A DNA stretch of 64,000 nt from Leishmania donovani (lineage: Eukaryota; Euglenozoa; Kinetoplastea; Trypanosomatida; Trypanosomatidae). The notes under the pieces were generated by a model. That model was given only the letters and a program-made list of their open reading frames with translations. It searched no databases and had not been told where the DNA came from. Shown in pieces: positions 20,132 to 31,002 of the stretch. The stretch lies in the NCBI RefSeq assembly GCF_000227135.1, contig NC_018259.1, positions 355,140 to 419,139 of the forward strand, given 5' to 3'. The stretch's first letter is position 1. The number at the start of each line of letters is the position of its first letter. Both the position numbers and the translations under genes were made by a program.

Positions 20132-21138
20132 GTCTATTGGTTTGCTTGCGGGGTTCTTGCCGGGCACCGACCATCCCTCCGTTGTGCTCATCGGTAGACG
20201 CGATTAGGGGTGAACTCAGTGTTGCGCTTGTCCCTTTCTCCTTCACCTCCTCCTCCCCTCTCTCTTTTGCCCCCCCCCCCTGCAGCGTGTCCATGTGGGT
20301 CTTTCCCAGAAGGGCGCTTCGTTCATCGACTTTACGGTCTTCATTCATGTACAAGAGCATCTTTTTGTTTTCTGTGGTCGGCGTTGCGTGATAAGCGCCT
20401 CCTTTTGTGTCTCCGTCTTTCATGCTCCCTCTTCGTGGGCGCACGCGGCGTCTGAGAGGCTGTCAGTCTGCCTTGCAGCGCCTCTCCCGTGGCCCGCCGA
20501 TGTACTAGGGCGTTGCCTCTGCCTTCCCCCTCTGCCTCCCTCTCCTACGCTGAAATGTACGCGGAGGCTTTTGAATGGAAGCGGATCTGCGCGTGTGTGG
20601 CGGAGTAACGAGAGGGGGAGAGAGGGGTTGCGGGAGAAACCCGTTCCGCTCTCGAGCAGTGTCCCTGGCGACACCTTTCCGAAAGGTAAACCAAACGGTT
20701 TAACTGAAGCACGCATGCAGCAGGAAGTGGCGGCTCCGTGCCGGCTGTGGCTCATGCCCAGGGGATGTGCGATCCCCACCGCCGGCATACATCCGGCCTT
20801 TGTCGCGACCAAACGATCTGTGCATCACCGCCCCAACGGCACGCCTTTTGCATCCTTGGCCCTCACCGAGAAAACGGTGACAGCTCGGTAAGCGAGAAAG
20901 CGAGGAAGCGGACAAGCACACGCGCGCGGACGTGTGGTGCTGCGCAGGCGCGCTGGTTGCGCACGCACACAGAGATGGTCGTCTACTTCCCCTCCTCTTG
21001 TTGAACGTCGTGCTTTCCTTCACCAGCACCACCGTCCCTCGCACTCCCTGCAAGTGTCTCCTCTCCTCACCCCGTACTTTCTCTTTCGGAAATATTCACT
21101 CCATCTTCTCTTTCTTCGACTACTTGCGTGTGCCGTCA

Positions 21139-21167
21139 CACACACACACACACACACGCACGCACGC
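21139..21167 (+). repeat. CA/CG-type microsatellite
   Basis: A run of CA dinucleotides passes into CGCA units within the long spacer. Confidence 0.85.
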
Positions 21168-24124
21168 ACGACGAAACTCCGTCGCTCATCCGTCACACTC
21201 TCGCACATTATACGTGCACATACGCCTACATTTGTGTGCGTGGATCTACAGACTTTGCACTTCACAAACCATTACTTCCATATTTCTCCTTTTTTTTCTT
21301 TCTCTAGTCTCTTGTTGTATCAGGAAAAGACGTGTGTGCGCGAGTGCTGACCCCACTTCCGTCACCCTTCTTCCACTCTTGACCCATTTCTATCTCTGTC
21401 ACTCTCTCTACTTCCGAGTGCATCTCGTACCTTGTTCTTCTGCCCGCTTTCATATTGTCCTGTTAGCATTCCTTTTCCTTCTCTCGCCCGCTTGCGCCCC
21501 CCCCCCCTCCCACTCATTCTCTCTTTCCACGTGTCTCGTGCTTTGGTGTGTGTGCGCGCACTCCTTCGGTCACGCTCTTCCCTCCTCAACCCGCCACCGT
21601 CCTTCTCCCTCTGTGCTTTTTCTTGTTCGACACTTTTTTCTCTTCTTATTCGCCCCCTCCGCGACGTTCTCTTACGCGCGTGCGTTAGCGTGTCCCTCCT
21701 TGTCGCTCTTTCTGTGCGTGTGTGTCTGTCTCTCGCTTTTTCTTTCATTGTGGAAGTGCATCCAGAGCTGTTTGTTCTGCTCACATCAACGACTCTGAAC
21801 GTAGAACAGAAAGGAAGCGACATAGGTTGTTTACTCTTGTGCTTGAACCGTTGTTTTCTTTTTTTTTGTGCTAGTTTGCTCTTGTTCACCCTCCCTCCTC
21901 CTCTCTCTGCGTGTGCCTGTGCGTGTGTCTTTGTACGCGTGGTTTTATTTTTGTTGATTTTGTTTTTTCTTGCATTTTCACATTTTCTTCGCTCGTTTCT
22001 TTCGTCCCCCCTCTCTCCGCCCCTTCTGCTCTCCTCTCCTCTCCTCCCTCCCTCCTGCGTGCGTGTGTGTATGCGTGTCGCTTCATGTCAGATTCGTTTG
22101 CGCTTCCTGTAATTGCCGTAAACGTGGTTGTCTCTTTCATTCTTTATTCCTTACCGCGCGCGTTGTTGTTGCGCGTACGTGTCTTGGGGTGTATGCTTGT
22201 TGTTTAGCGTCTGTACTTCTTTGTATTGATTTCATTTTTCGTTCTTTTATCTTTCAGGCTTGCCCGTTTCACATGCTGTTCGATTTGCGTCTCTCCTGAT
22301 TTTGTTTCTCGTCCCCTCCCTCGTTTTCTCCCCCCCCCCCTTTCTGTGTGCTCTTTCTTTTTCTATCGTCGACTTCATCGTGCCTTTCACCCTGTGTGAA
22401 GGCTCTCGGTCCCCCTCGACGTTTCATAATCACCACCACTCTTGTCCTCCTCGACTTGTGTGCCTCACGGCTGCACCCCGCCTTCTCCTTACCTCCCTCT
22501 ACCAGGCGGCGCGCATCCTTCTTGCTCCTGATTGAGTCACCCCGCACAACTGGTGTGTGTGTGTTTTATTTCAAAGGTGATTCATCACAGAGCGGGGTAA
22601 GCCCTTGCGTAGCATCGGCAAGGTGAGAAAAATAACGAGCCAGCCACGAGCGTGAACTTGTCGGCACAGCTCCAGCGGAAGGGGATAACCGAATCCTAGA
22701 AGAGCGCCGACGAACAGCTGCGCAAGCGCTTCCTGACGTGGCGGTATCGGTGAGTCGAAGCTCTTGTTGTGAGTACAAAGGGACGACGAAAAAAAAAGAT
22801 ACAATATTGAGAATACAGAGACCTATCGCGTACGCCCCCCCCCTCTCCAGTCATTGAGGCTGTTTCAAAAGAAGGGATACAGACAGCGGCGGGCGCTCGT
22901 GTGATTATCGCTGGCTTCCCTCTTTTTGTTTTTGCCTCCTACACCCCCTGTGCTCACGTTTCTGCGGGTTGTGTCTGCATTGCTGTATCCCTCGCTGGCA
23001 CTGGTTACCTGCAACACGTGGCATATATTTGTGTTCTTTGTTTTTTGTGGTGCCCTGCTTCGGTGGTTCTTGCGGTCTTTCGACAAGAAAAGCATTCGCA
23101 TTATATTTGCACCTGCCGTCTTTACTCTTTGTGTGCGCGTCCACGTCTCTTTCCCCCCTCCTGTCTTCCTCTGCTCTTGGTTGCTTGCTCTGGTGTCCGT
23201 TGTGTCTCTCCATATCTCCTACACATCTCACGTCTTTTTTTTTATTCTCGGTCCCCTTTTTTGTCTGCGCTTTATTTTTCGTGTGTGTGTGCCTGTCTGT
23301 GCGTGGGTGTGTCTCTCGTACTCGCCCTTTACACGCTCTGTGCTTTCCGGTCTTTCCGCTTTCACGGGTTTCTCCTCTCGCATCTTTTTGGAAAGGATAA
23401 CGACAAGAGGAAACAAAACGAAAAAGGGGAGAGGGAACGAGAAAGAGAGAGCGCGCGCGAGGATTACATCAAGAAACGGACGAAAGACGGGACACACACA
23501 CACACATACAGGAGGTACGACTACCGAAACAACAGCAAAAAGACAAAACGTGAAGAACGATATATATATATATTATACAAGTCAGCGACGGGCGTCGCTG
23601 TCAATTCTGGTGAGGAAGGAGTCGCCACCCACAAAGAGGGTTCACGAGAGCTCTTCTTTTCCTATTGATTGATTTCTGACGGAACAAACCACCAAACACA
23701 AAAATATACGCAGAGGGCTGCTGCTCAACTGGAGAGAAAAAAAACAGAGAGGACTTGCTTTTCGTGTGTGTGTGTCTTCACTATTGAATTTTTTTTCCCT
23801 CGCGCGCGTGTGCGTAGGGTTTTAGAGAAAAAGAGAGAGGCGACTTTCCCGCGGCCGGCTCGAGCAGTTTCACAGACGCTTTAAAGAAAGTATCCAACGC
23901 TTCTTGCACATAGACACTTTTTTCTACTTCAGCCCCGCCCCTCCCTATACCTCGCCTCTATTTGTCCCGTTGCACGTGTTTCTCTGCCTGTCGTTCGCTA
24001 GTTGGTGTCGCGTTGTAGTTTGTCTTTTGCATTTTTTTGTGTCTCGTTCTCTTCGATTTTTGTTTTTTGTTTGCTGCGCGCACGCGTAGTTAGTCACTAG
24101 AAAGGATATCTATAAGGCATACGT

Positions 24125-24150
24125 ACCCACCCACCCACCCACCCACCCAC
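24125..24150 (+). repeat. CCCA tetranucleotide repeat
   Basis: About six uninterrupted CCCA units are followed shortly by CA and TA runs (24,160-24,185). Confidence 0.9.
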
Positions 24151-24996
24151 CTCCCACAAACACACACACATCTATATATATATACCCTCTCTCGTCCACG
24201 TTTCTGCCAGTTTGGTGCTGTTTTCTTTTTGTTTGTTTGCAAGGCTGTGCGGATTTTTTATCATTCTCATTTTTCCAAGCTCGAGTTTGTGCCTTCCTCT
24301 CCTCCGCGTGTGTCAGTGTTGTTTCTTTCTTGCCCCACCCCCTTTTTCCCTTTTCCCTTTTATGTTTGTTTGTTGCATGTAGTCTTCGCATTAGGCTTCG
24401 TTTGCTCTCGTGTTGACACCATTTCTCTGTGTGTCTGCGTATCGTCAGTGTTGTCTTTCTGTTCCTTCCTCACTGCTAAAGTTTGTCCTTGCCGTTGTTC
24501 TGCGTGCGCGTGTGTGAATTAGTTTTGCTTGTGTACCTCCGCCTTCTCCATCTCCGTCTCTCTCGCACCCACTCCCTCAAGAAGTGTATTTCTTCTCACC
24601 TCAAAGATACACCCCATTCTCTGTGTTTCTTTTTTATTGGGACTCTTCCTCTTGTTTTGTCGCTGTATTGTGTCTTCTGTCTTTTCGTCGCTATCCGCAC
24701 ATCGGTGTGTTCCCGTTTTTTTTTTGTCATTTTCACGTCTTGCGCCCTGCTACACACGCTTCTTGTCATTCTTCCTGTTCTCGTTGCTTACAGCAAGCTC
24801 TTAGCCCTCTGACGCACAGGAACTGTCTTTGCGCTTGCGTTGAATCGAAATTGCTCAACCCCCTCCTTTCCTCTTCTTGGAACAAAACAGGCAAGAACAA
24901 AAATAGCTGTGCAGTGTGAGCAGAAGCGCTGCCTTGCACATACAAAGGTGCCGCCCTCGCGCTTATCCATCGCCCTCTTCCCCTTTCACCTCTATT

Positions 24997-24998
<2 letters not shown>

Positions 24999-25032
<34 letters not shown>
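24999..25032 (+). repeat. CA microsatellite
   Basis: About 17 CA units lie upstream of the RNA-binding protein gene, before the likely splice acceptor. Confidence 0.95.
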
Positions 25033-25033
<1 letters not shown>

Positions 25034-25286
25034 GCTTGAACGTGACTGAGCGTCTGAGCTTTTTCTTTCTTGTTTTCACTCTGCTTCCTGGTTTTTCTCA
25101 GAGAGATTTACTCACAGCACTTGGGGTGGTGGTGGCTCCTCACGTAGAAACTCTGCCGCTGCGTGAATCTTGCTTGGCGCCTTTTCTTTTTTGTGTTGTT
25201 CTGCTTCTAAAGGTCCGTGGTCGTTTACGGCTTTTGTGAGTCTCTGCGCCCTTCGTTTCAAGCGCGCCTGTTACGCACACGCTTCT

Positions 25287-25332
25287 CTTTCTGCCCCCCC
25301 CCCTCCTTCCCTCCCTCCTCTTTCCTGTTGAG
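25287..25332 (+). promoter_or_regulatory. Candidate spliced-leader acceptor for the RRM protein gene
   Basis: A C/T tract of about 35 bases (25,293-25,327) is followed by the first AG at 25331-25332. This predicts a leader of about 166 bases before the ATG at 25498. It is one of the strongest acceptor-like signals in the window. Confidence 0.55.
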
Positions 25333-25497
25333 CACCGTCACCACTCAGCTCTTCGTGGCCACCATTACACAACTCCTACGCGTCAGCACATCTGACGTGC
25401 GTGTTATATCAAGAGAAAGAAGGCGCGGGAGACAGCACACACCTGAATCCCAACGACGTAAACAACGTCCTCTCTTGAACCTGGTCTGATTATCCCC

Positions 25498-27177
25498 ATG
25501 AGTGCCATGGACGAGCCTTCCGATGATGAGCTTCGCACCAATGCGCTCAACGACCCTGGCCTCTTTTTGGACATTGAGGACGATGATGAGGATGTGGTGC
25601 TGTCGGCCGGGCTGCCGACACCCGCAGTCGTACTCCAGCGTCAGCAGCAGCAACAGCAGCAGAACGCGACGTCACCGACCGCAGGCGGGCAAGTCAACGG
25701 CGTGCCGAAGCTGGACGTCACGGCGCTAACCAGCTTCCCGGTTGACTCCAATCAGCACCCCATCGCAGGATTCATGGCACCGGCCGCGTCGAACTCGCCG
25801 ATATCCTTCTCGCGCGAACTTGGCGTGGATCACACCACCGGCAACGTTTACTTGATGGGGGCAGCGCCCTCGTCGAGCCCGGCATCGTCGCCGCAGAATA
25901 CATCGCAGAGTTTCTCGTCCTTGAACGTGTACGCGAGCATCGCCAATCCGCCGCTCTGCGCGCGCTCACTGCCATTCCGCGACTTCTTGAACAAAAAGTC
26001 GGTGCCGCCGCACATTGAGAACGAGGAATCCACTGGTATCTTCGTGGGTCAGCTGCCCAGTAGCTATGCCGAAGACGACATAGAGGCTCTCTTGAAGGCG
26101 ATCGGACATGAGCGGGGTAAGATAGTACAAGTGCGCGACGTCAAGTGCCATAACCGCGACCGCACATGCGCGTTCATCATGATCAACGCGAGCGCCCTCG
26201 CGGCGATTTTGGAGTTCACCAAGCGCGTGTTGTGCGATATCAACTGCGTGTGGATTGTCGAGCACAACCAGGCCGCCCAGCTGCCCTTGTTCATTCAACA
26301 GATGCCTCGCGAGCAGCTGCGTGGAGTGCCGAAGGCTGCACTGGTGCTCGAGAAACTGACTCCGCAGTCGAAGTCGCGGCACTCGAACCACAAGTCCAAT
26401 GTGGCCACGAGCCCAAACACCGGGTATACTGCGATTCAAACTAGGATGCTAAGCCCGATGCAGCACGGCGTACCCGGTGTGAGCATGCTTTCCCACCCAG
26501 TGTTCCTCCAGCAGCAGGGGGTCAGCGCTTCTCCTACTGCCGCCGCCGGCGGCCATCTTGATGTGTCGGCGCTTCAGGCGACGTCTCCTTTTGGCGGCTC
26601 CAACTACCTCCAGGCGGCCAATGTGAACGGCCTGCCGCAGCTCTTCGGCAGCAGCAGGTTTCAGCCTGGCGCGCCGATGGGCACATTCTTCGCGCCCGGT
26701 GGTGTCACTCCGTGTTCGAACTCCGTCTATACGATGCAGTTAAGCAACAGCGGGATCGCCAACATCGAGGTCGCGAACCAGATGATGCTCGCCGCCTCGC
26801 GTTCGTGCGGCGAGTTCCCAAACTATCAGCTCAACATGTTCCCGACGTCTCCGTCGAGCAAGGAGGCGAGCGCACCCCCTCCAAAGCCGACCACCGTGAC
26901 GCTGCAGCCAGCTCTCCAGTCTGAGCACTGCAGCTGTGGGCAGATGCTGCTGCTTTCTCAGTACCCGGAACAGGGCACGTGCGCCAAGTGCCAGTGCGTC
27001 ATCTTGCCAAACGATGTCGCCTACTGGTGTGTGTCGGGCCACATTGCCGTATGCGCGAACTGCGCGATCAAGTCCAACCGGCCTCAATGCGGACAGGACA
27101 TGACGGGGCGGCGCATGTCCGCGGACACAAAGTCGCAACGCACGGACGCGGGCCTTGCGAACCGCGCTATCAATTGA
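25498..27177 (+). CDS. RRM and Cys-rich-finger RNA-binding protein
   Basis: The protein has 559 residues. A second ATG three codons in could also serve as start. The N-terminus is acidic (DEPSDDELRTN, then DIEDDDEDVV), followed by a Gln run and low-complexity Ser/Pro/Ala sequence. An RRM lies at about 180-255: RNP2-like GIFVGQLP, then helix AEDDIEALLKAIG, then RNP1-like CAFIMINASA. The central region is Gln/Gly/Asn-rich and probably disordered. The C-terminal ~70 residues hold a zinc-binding cluster starting at Cys478/Cys480, then CAKCQC and WCVSGHIAVCANC, a treble-clef or ZZ-like pattern. The architecture suits an mRNA-fate regulator, the main control layer in trypanosomatids. The very long flanking spacers fit a heavily regulated transcript. 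I do not assign a named orthologue. Confidence 0.85.
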   Translation: MSAMDEPSDDELRTNALNDPGLFLDIEDDDEDVVLSAGLPTPAVVLQRQQQQQQQNATSPTAGGQVNGVPKLDVTALTSFPVDSNQHPIAGFMAPAASNSPISFSRELGVDHTTGNVYLMGAAPSSSPASSPQNTSQSFSSLNVYASIANPPLCARSLPFRDFLNKKSVPPHIENEESTGIFVGQLPSSYAEDDIEALLKAIGHERGKIVQVRDVKCHNRDRTCAFIMINASALAAILEFTKRVLCDINCVWIVEHNQAAQLPLFIQQMPREQLRGVPKAALVLEKLTPQSKSRHSNHKSNVATSPNTGYTAIQTRMLSPMQHGVPGVSMLSHPVFLQQQGVSASPTAAAGGHLDVSALQATSPFGGSNYLQAANVNGLPQLFGSSRFQPGAPMGTFFAPGGVTPCSNSVYTMQLSNSGIANIEVANQMMLAASRSCGEFPNYQLNMFPTSPSSKEASAPPPKPTTVTLQPALQSEHCSCGQMLLLSQYPEQGTCAKCQCVILPNDVAYWCVSGHIAVCANCAIKSNRPQCGQDMTGRRMSADTKSQRTDAGLANRAIN

Positions 27178-27929
27178 ACACCTTGTCATAACTCCTTCAC
27201 AACATGGCGCATCTGCACTGGTATCGAGTTCGATGCGGCGGGCGTGTGTGTGTGTGTGTGTGTTTGTTCCGCACATGCTTGTTTTGAGAGAGGCGTATGC
27301 GCACATCTGCAAACATTCCGTTCTACAGGTGCACCGGTGTCTTCTTCTGCCCTGCCTAATGTCCCAGCGCCACCTCCTCGCCGTCTCGTCTAACGAGTCA
27401 CTCATACAGAGAGATTTCGTCAGGTGTCTACGTAGCCTTCGAATGGTGCCCCGTTGATCCCAGCTGTCCTCATCACCCCACGTACACGGGAGCACCTCGT
27501 GCCTCTTTCTCGTCACGTATCCATGACCCTTGCCTCCTCGGCGTCGTGGGGGTTCACTACCGCATATCTGCAGCCTTTCCGTAACGGATTCACCCACACA
27601 CACACACACACACGCACAAGCACACGGAGAGACCCTTCCATTGCTTCTTTCTGTCTTTGCCTTTCTGTCTCTTCTCCGCGCGCCGCTGCCTCGTGTATTC
27701 CTTTCCTGCGTGCCGCTGCGATCCCTTCTCTCCACTGCGTGTCTTCGAGACTTCTCTTTGTTTTCGGTTGTTTGCATTTTCGCTTTCTCTTGGACTTCCT
27801 TGTTTCGCTGCTGTAGCGGTTCTTCCCGGTCGTAGCGGGCCCTTTCGAGCACGACCACTGGAGAGATTTTTCTTCGTCGCCCTCGCTGAACATAGACGTC
27901 ATTTCCGCTTTTTCCCCACTAACTCGTTC
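27178..27929 (+). other. Spacer downstream of the RRM gene, no gene seen
   Basis: Pyrimidine-rich sequence with TG (27,244-27,262) and CA (27,594-27,613) runs, probably 3' UTR. From 27,827 the sequence is repeated exactly after the gap at 28,147. Confidence 0.5.
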
Positions 27930-28146
27930 CATGCAACGACAGTCCCGCTGTGCGAAGCTGCCGTGCTCCCTGTGGACAGACGGCGCACTGCAGGCGGGCG
28001 CCAAGGTTTGAGGGACCGCGATGCTTAATGATCATAATACACTCATCGATACAGCGTCAAGAGGCTGCGGCCGGCTTGCTTGCAGCTCTCGCGCTGGGTG
28101 GTAAGCGGTGGAACTCGAGACTGGATCTGCTGCGAGGATAGCTGGA
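27827..28146 (+). repeat. 320-base stretch duplicated at 28246-28565 across an N gap
   Basis: The bases up to the gap edge at 28146 reappear from the first base after the gap, offset by 419, apparently without differences. It looks like an unmerged contig overlap rather than a biological tandem repeat. It includes the 5' ~217 bases of the retroposon remnant. Confidence 0.9.
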
Positions 28147-28245
28147 NNNNNNNNNNNNNNNNNNNNNNNNNNNNNNNNNNNNNNNNNNNNNNNNNNNNNN
28201 NNNNNNNNNNNNNNNNNNNNNNNNNNNNNNNNNNNNNNNNNNNNN
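28147..28245. other. Assembly gap (99 N)
   Basis: The flanks are the same 320-base sequence on both sides, so there may be no missing sequence here. Confidence 0.95.
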
Positions 28246-28348
28246 CGGTCGTAGCGGGCCCTTTCGAGCACGACCACTGGAGAGATTTTTCTTCGTCGCC
28301 CTCGCTGAACATAGACGTCATTTCCGCTTTTTCCCCACTAACTCGTTC

Positions 28349-29505
28349 CATGCAACGACAGTCCCGCTGTGCGAAGCTGCCGTGCTCCCTGTGGACAGAC
28401 GGCGCACTGCAGGCGGGCGCCAAGGTTTGAGGGACCGCGATGCTTAATGATCATAATACACTCATCGATACAGCGTCAAGAGGCTGCGGCCGGCTTGCTT
28501 GCAGCTCTCGCGCTGGGTGGTAAGCGGTGGAACTCGAGACTGGATCTGCTGCGAGGATAGCTGGATCAGCAAAGACACAGCAAAACAAGCCCTGGGCGCT
28601 GCTGCTGCGGGGCTTGCTCTCCCTCCTCACGGCGCTGAGCACGGGCCCCAATACTGGGGCTGCTGGCCCGCCGCGCGCGTCTCTCATTTCAGCGCGTCAT
28701 TGGCCATTGTGCGTGGGAAGCGAAGGGCAGAAGCCGACAAGCTTGCAAGGTGGGCCATGCCAGAGAGGGGGCGGCGGCGACGCCAACGTACAGGGCTGCT
28801 GCGCTGACGGGGCGACGGGCGGCCGTGCTCACCCAGCTGCGCGCGGGCACGTGTCCGCACCCTGGATTCCTGCAGCGGTGGGGGTGGCACAGCGGCCCAC
28901 GCCGACGCGCATGCGTGCGAGGGATGCGGCGTCTCCTCCGTGTGGCCGCGTGGGCTGATGCGGCGCAGATGCCGGGGACAGGACGAGCGCGCCCCGAACG
29001 GCACCACCGTGTGTGCCAGAGCCCGGTGTGGGAGGTCTCCGCACCATATTGCGGAACGCCGCGGCTGGGGGGGCGAGAGAGGGGAGAGAGGCCCGGCATG
29101 CAGGCAGTGTGTGTGACCCGGCCTCGGAGGGCCCTGGCCCGCGGCTTGCCCACCCCCTGCGTGGGCTCCCCCGGCACGCGGGGCTAGGCCAGCCCCTGCC
29201 ACCCGCACGACGGACGCCACCGCTTTCCGCCCTCGAGCAGGACCGTGGACGTGGCCCGCGTTTGCATCATGGCATGCGGTGCACCCGGGCCGGTGTGGCG
29301 CCGGTGGTGCGGCAGGTGGGCGGTGAGGGGGGAGGGAGAGGCGGGGAAGAAGGCGGAGAGCCCGCTCGACGCATGGCCCCGCTTCGACGGCAGCGCGGTT
29401 CGTCGCGGAGGAGCAGGGTTGCGCCGTGGCGCAGCAGAGGGGTGGGTGAGCTGTGGCCGTGATATGGGCTTCCTTGCTGACCTGCTGGCAGCGGTAGAAT
29501 GGGCA
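28349..29505 (+). mobile_element. Degenerate ingi/L1Tc-clade retroposon, copy A (RNase H and zinc-knuckle remnant)
   Basis: A GC-rich island of about 1.15 kb. On the + strand, broken frames carry pieces of the RNase H domain of ingi/L1Tc-type non-LTR elements, in the right order. LWTDG lies at 28389-28403 (frame ends in TGA at 28428), SLLTALSTGP at 28620-28649, GHCAW at 28702-28716 and EADKLARWAM at 28730-28759. Next comes LTQLRAGTCPHPGFLQRWG at 28828-28884 and CEGCG at 28916-28930, matching the post-RNase H region and zinc knuckle. The pieces sit in three frames, so the element is dead. The last ~370 bases (from 29136) recur alone elsewhere as a 5'-truncated copy. The class corresponds to the DIREs described in Leishmania. 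Confidence 0.75.
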
Positions 29506-29643
29506 GGCTTCTGGAAAGTAAAAGCAGAACCCAAAGAAGGCAGCGAAAGAGTGAGAGAGTCGTGCCGGCGTGTGTATGTGTGCTCTGCTTTGTGTGTGTG
29601 TGTGGTTGTTTCGCTGACGTTTGTGTTTTTGATGGGCTGTGTA
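29506..29643 (+). other. Unique flank of retroposon copy A
   Basis: A purine-rich segment is followed by TG-rich sequence up to the gap. No gene or repeat partner was seen elsewhere in the window. Confidence 0.5.
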
Positions 29644-29742
29644 NNNNNNNNNNNNNNNNNNNNNNNNNNNNNNNNNNNNNNNNNNNNNNNNNNNNNNNNN
29701 NNNNNNNNNNNNNNNNNNNNNNNNNNNNNNNNNNNNNNNNNN
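29644..29742. other. Assembly gap (99 N) between two retroposon copies
   Basis: Unlike the other 99-N gaps, the left flank (29506-29643) does not recur to the right. The right flank starts inside a second repeat copy that diverges from copy A at its 3' end. This gap is probably a true break caused by the repeat. Confidence 0.85.
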
Positions 29743-30045
29743 CACCCGCACGACGGACGCCACCGCTTTCCGCCCTCGAGCAGGACCGTGGACGTGGCCC
29801 GCGTTTGCATCATGGCATGCGGTGCACCCGGGCCGGTGTGGCGCCGGTGGTGCGGCAGGTGGGCGGTGAGGGGGGAGGGAGAGGCGGGGAAGAAGGCGGA
29901 GAGCCCGCTCGACGCATGGCCCCGCTTCGACGGCAGCGCGGTTCGTCGCGGAGGAGCAGGGTTGCGCCGTGGCGCAGCAGAGGGGTGGGTGAGCTGTGGC
30001 CGTGATATGGGCTTCCTTGCTGATCTGTTGGCGGCGATAGAATGG
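29743..30045 (+). mobile_element. Retroposon copy B, 3' part (left edge lost in gap)
   Basis: Matches 29200-29480 of copy A without an obvious difference at offset 543, then diverges (GATCTGTTGGCGGCGATAG versus GACCTGCTGGCAGCGGTAG) and ends near AATGGGTAG. Only the non-coding 3' tail of the element is visible. Confidence 0.8.
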
Positions 30046-30903
30046 GTAGATGGGTAGGAAGAAACGAAGTTACCTGGTCCCTCATCTCTCTTTGTCTCCC
30101 TGTTTGTTATCGTTTTTTTTTTCTCATGTCGTGCCCTTCGTTCTTTGCATGTTTCGGTTTTGCGGTTTTTGTCTTGTGGGTTTTTTTTTCATAAGCGGTC
30201 ACGTGGTTGGGTGCATGGCTTGGTTCTCTGTGTGGATGAGGTCTACGACGGGAGCACACTGTTTGGCTTCGCTGGCGTCTGTCTTGTGGGCTGCGTTGTC
30301 TGTTGTTGTTGTGTTTCAGGTGTGCCTTGCTGACGGGTGTAGACGAGGCGTATTTTCGGCGGACGGCGTATTCTTCGTTCTGGTTCTCGGATGACTTTGT
30401 GTGTCTGAGTCTGTGGAAAATCGTCAAACTGTTCTCTGTCAGCTTCTGTTCCCTCACCTTCGTGAGCGGCGAACACGTTTGTTTGTTTTTCACCGCCTCG
30501 TACACGTTACTGTAAAGTCTTGCGTTTCGCAGTTCCACTTCTGTTTGAGGGCCTTCGCTGGGGCGGTCGCCTGTAGTCTGCACATGGTGTTGGTCGTCTC
30601 CTCTGCCTCTCCCGTGGTCACCGAGATAAGGGGCACGTAGAGAGAGATGAGAGAATGAAATCAGTGAGGGATAGTGCGCAACTCGGCAAGCGAATGTAAT
30701 GTGCGTCTGGCGTCTCGTAGCTCGGAGTGATGCGAGGCGCGTACGCAGATGATAAAACAAGCGGGTAGCAAAACTGACAGAGGCGGGCTGCGAGGACGGC
30801 AGATGTAGCGTGTGCCCGCAGCTTGAGGAGCCTCTTAGCCTTTCTAGATGCTTCTGCTCCTGGGCCGCTCAACGTGCATCTTAGTACCCCTTCCATTGTC
30901 TTC
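30046..30903 (+). other. Gene-free sequence; last 337 bases repeated after the next gap
   Basis: T/G-rich sequence containing poly-T near 30,113 and 30,181. Bases 30567-30903 recur exactly at 31003-31339. I see no coding frame. Confidence 0.6.
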
Positions 30904-31002
30904 NNNNNNNNNNNNNNNNNNNNNNNNNNNNNNNNNNNNNNNNNNNNNNNNNNNNNNNNNNNNNNNNNNNNNNNNNNNNNNNNNNNNNNNNNNNNNNNNN
31001 NN
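30904..31002. other. Assembly gap (99 N) flanked by a 337-base exact overlap
   Basis: 30567-30903 equals 31003-31339 at offset 436. The left copy runs exactly to the gap and the right copy starts exactly after it, the pattern of two contig ends that overlap but were not merged. Confidence 0.95.

Larger units (their letters stand above)
20132..25286 (+). other. 5.2 kb gene-free, pyrimidine-rich spacer
   Basis: Sense-strand T/C-rich sequence contains many CA/TG runs and short low-complexity frames (for example 20932-21798 and 22926-23672) made of Cys/Val/Ser/Phe codons, which are not genes. Composition islands less rich in pyrimidine occur near 20,640-20,960 and 22,566-22,800. The stretch is best read as the 3' UTR of the giant gene plus a long leader or 3' regulatory DNA of the RNA-binding protein gene. 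Confidence 0.5.

Noticed and set aside
20932..21798. 288-codon + strand frame in the spacer before the RRM gene
   Set aside because: It translates CA repeats and CT tracts into His/Thr/Ser/Leu-rich sequence; such frames occur throughout T/C-rich spacers because stops are rare.
24125..24185. CCCA/CA/TA repeats considered as a telomere-like or CRISPR-like array
   Set aside because: The units are simple microsatellites without spacers, the sequence is not the TTAGGG telomere repeat, and the organism is eukaryotic.
26740..27858. 372-codon minus-strand frame overlapping the end of the RRM gene
   Set aside because: It runs through the CA/TG repeats of the 3' spacer and opposes a gene with clear domains.
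28080..28430. Frame spanning the N gap and ending in the retroposon
   Set aside because: It is created by reading N bases as codons and by the duplicated contig end. Only its last residues (WTDG) are meaningful, as part of the dead element.
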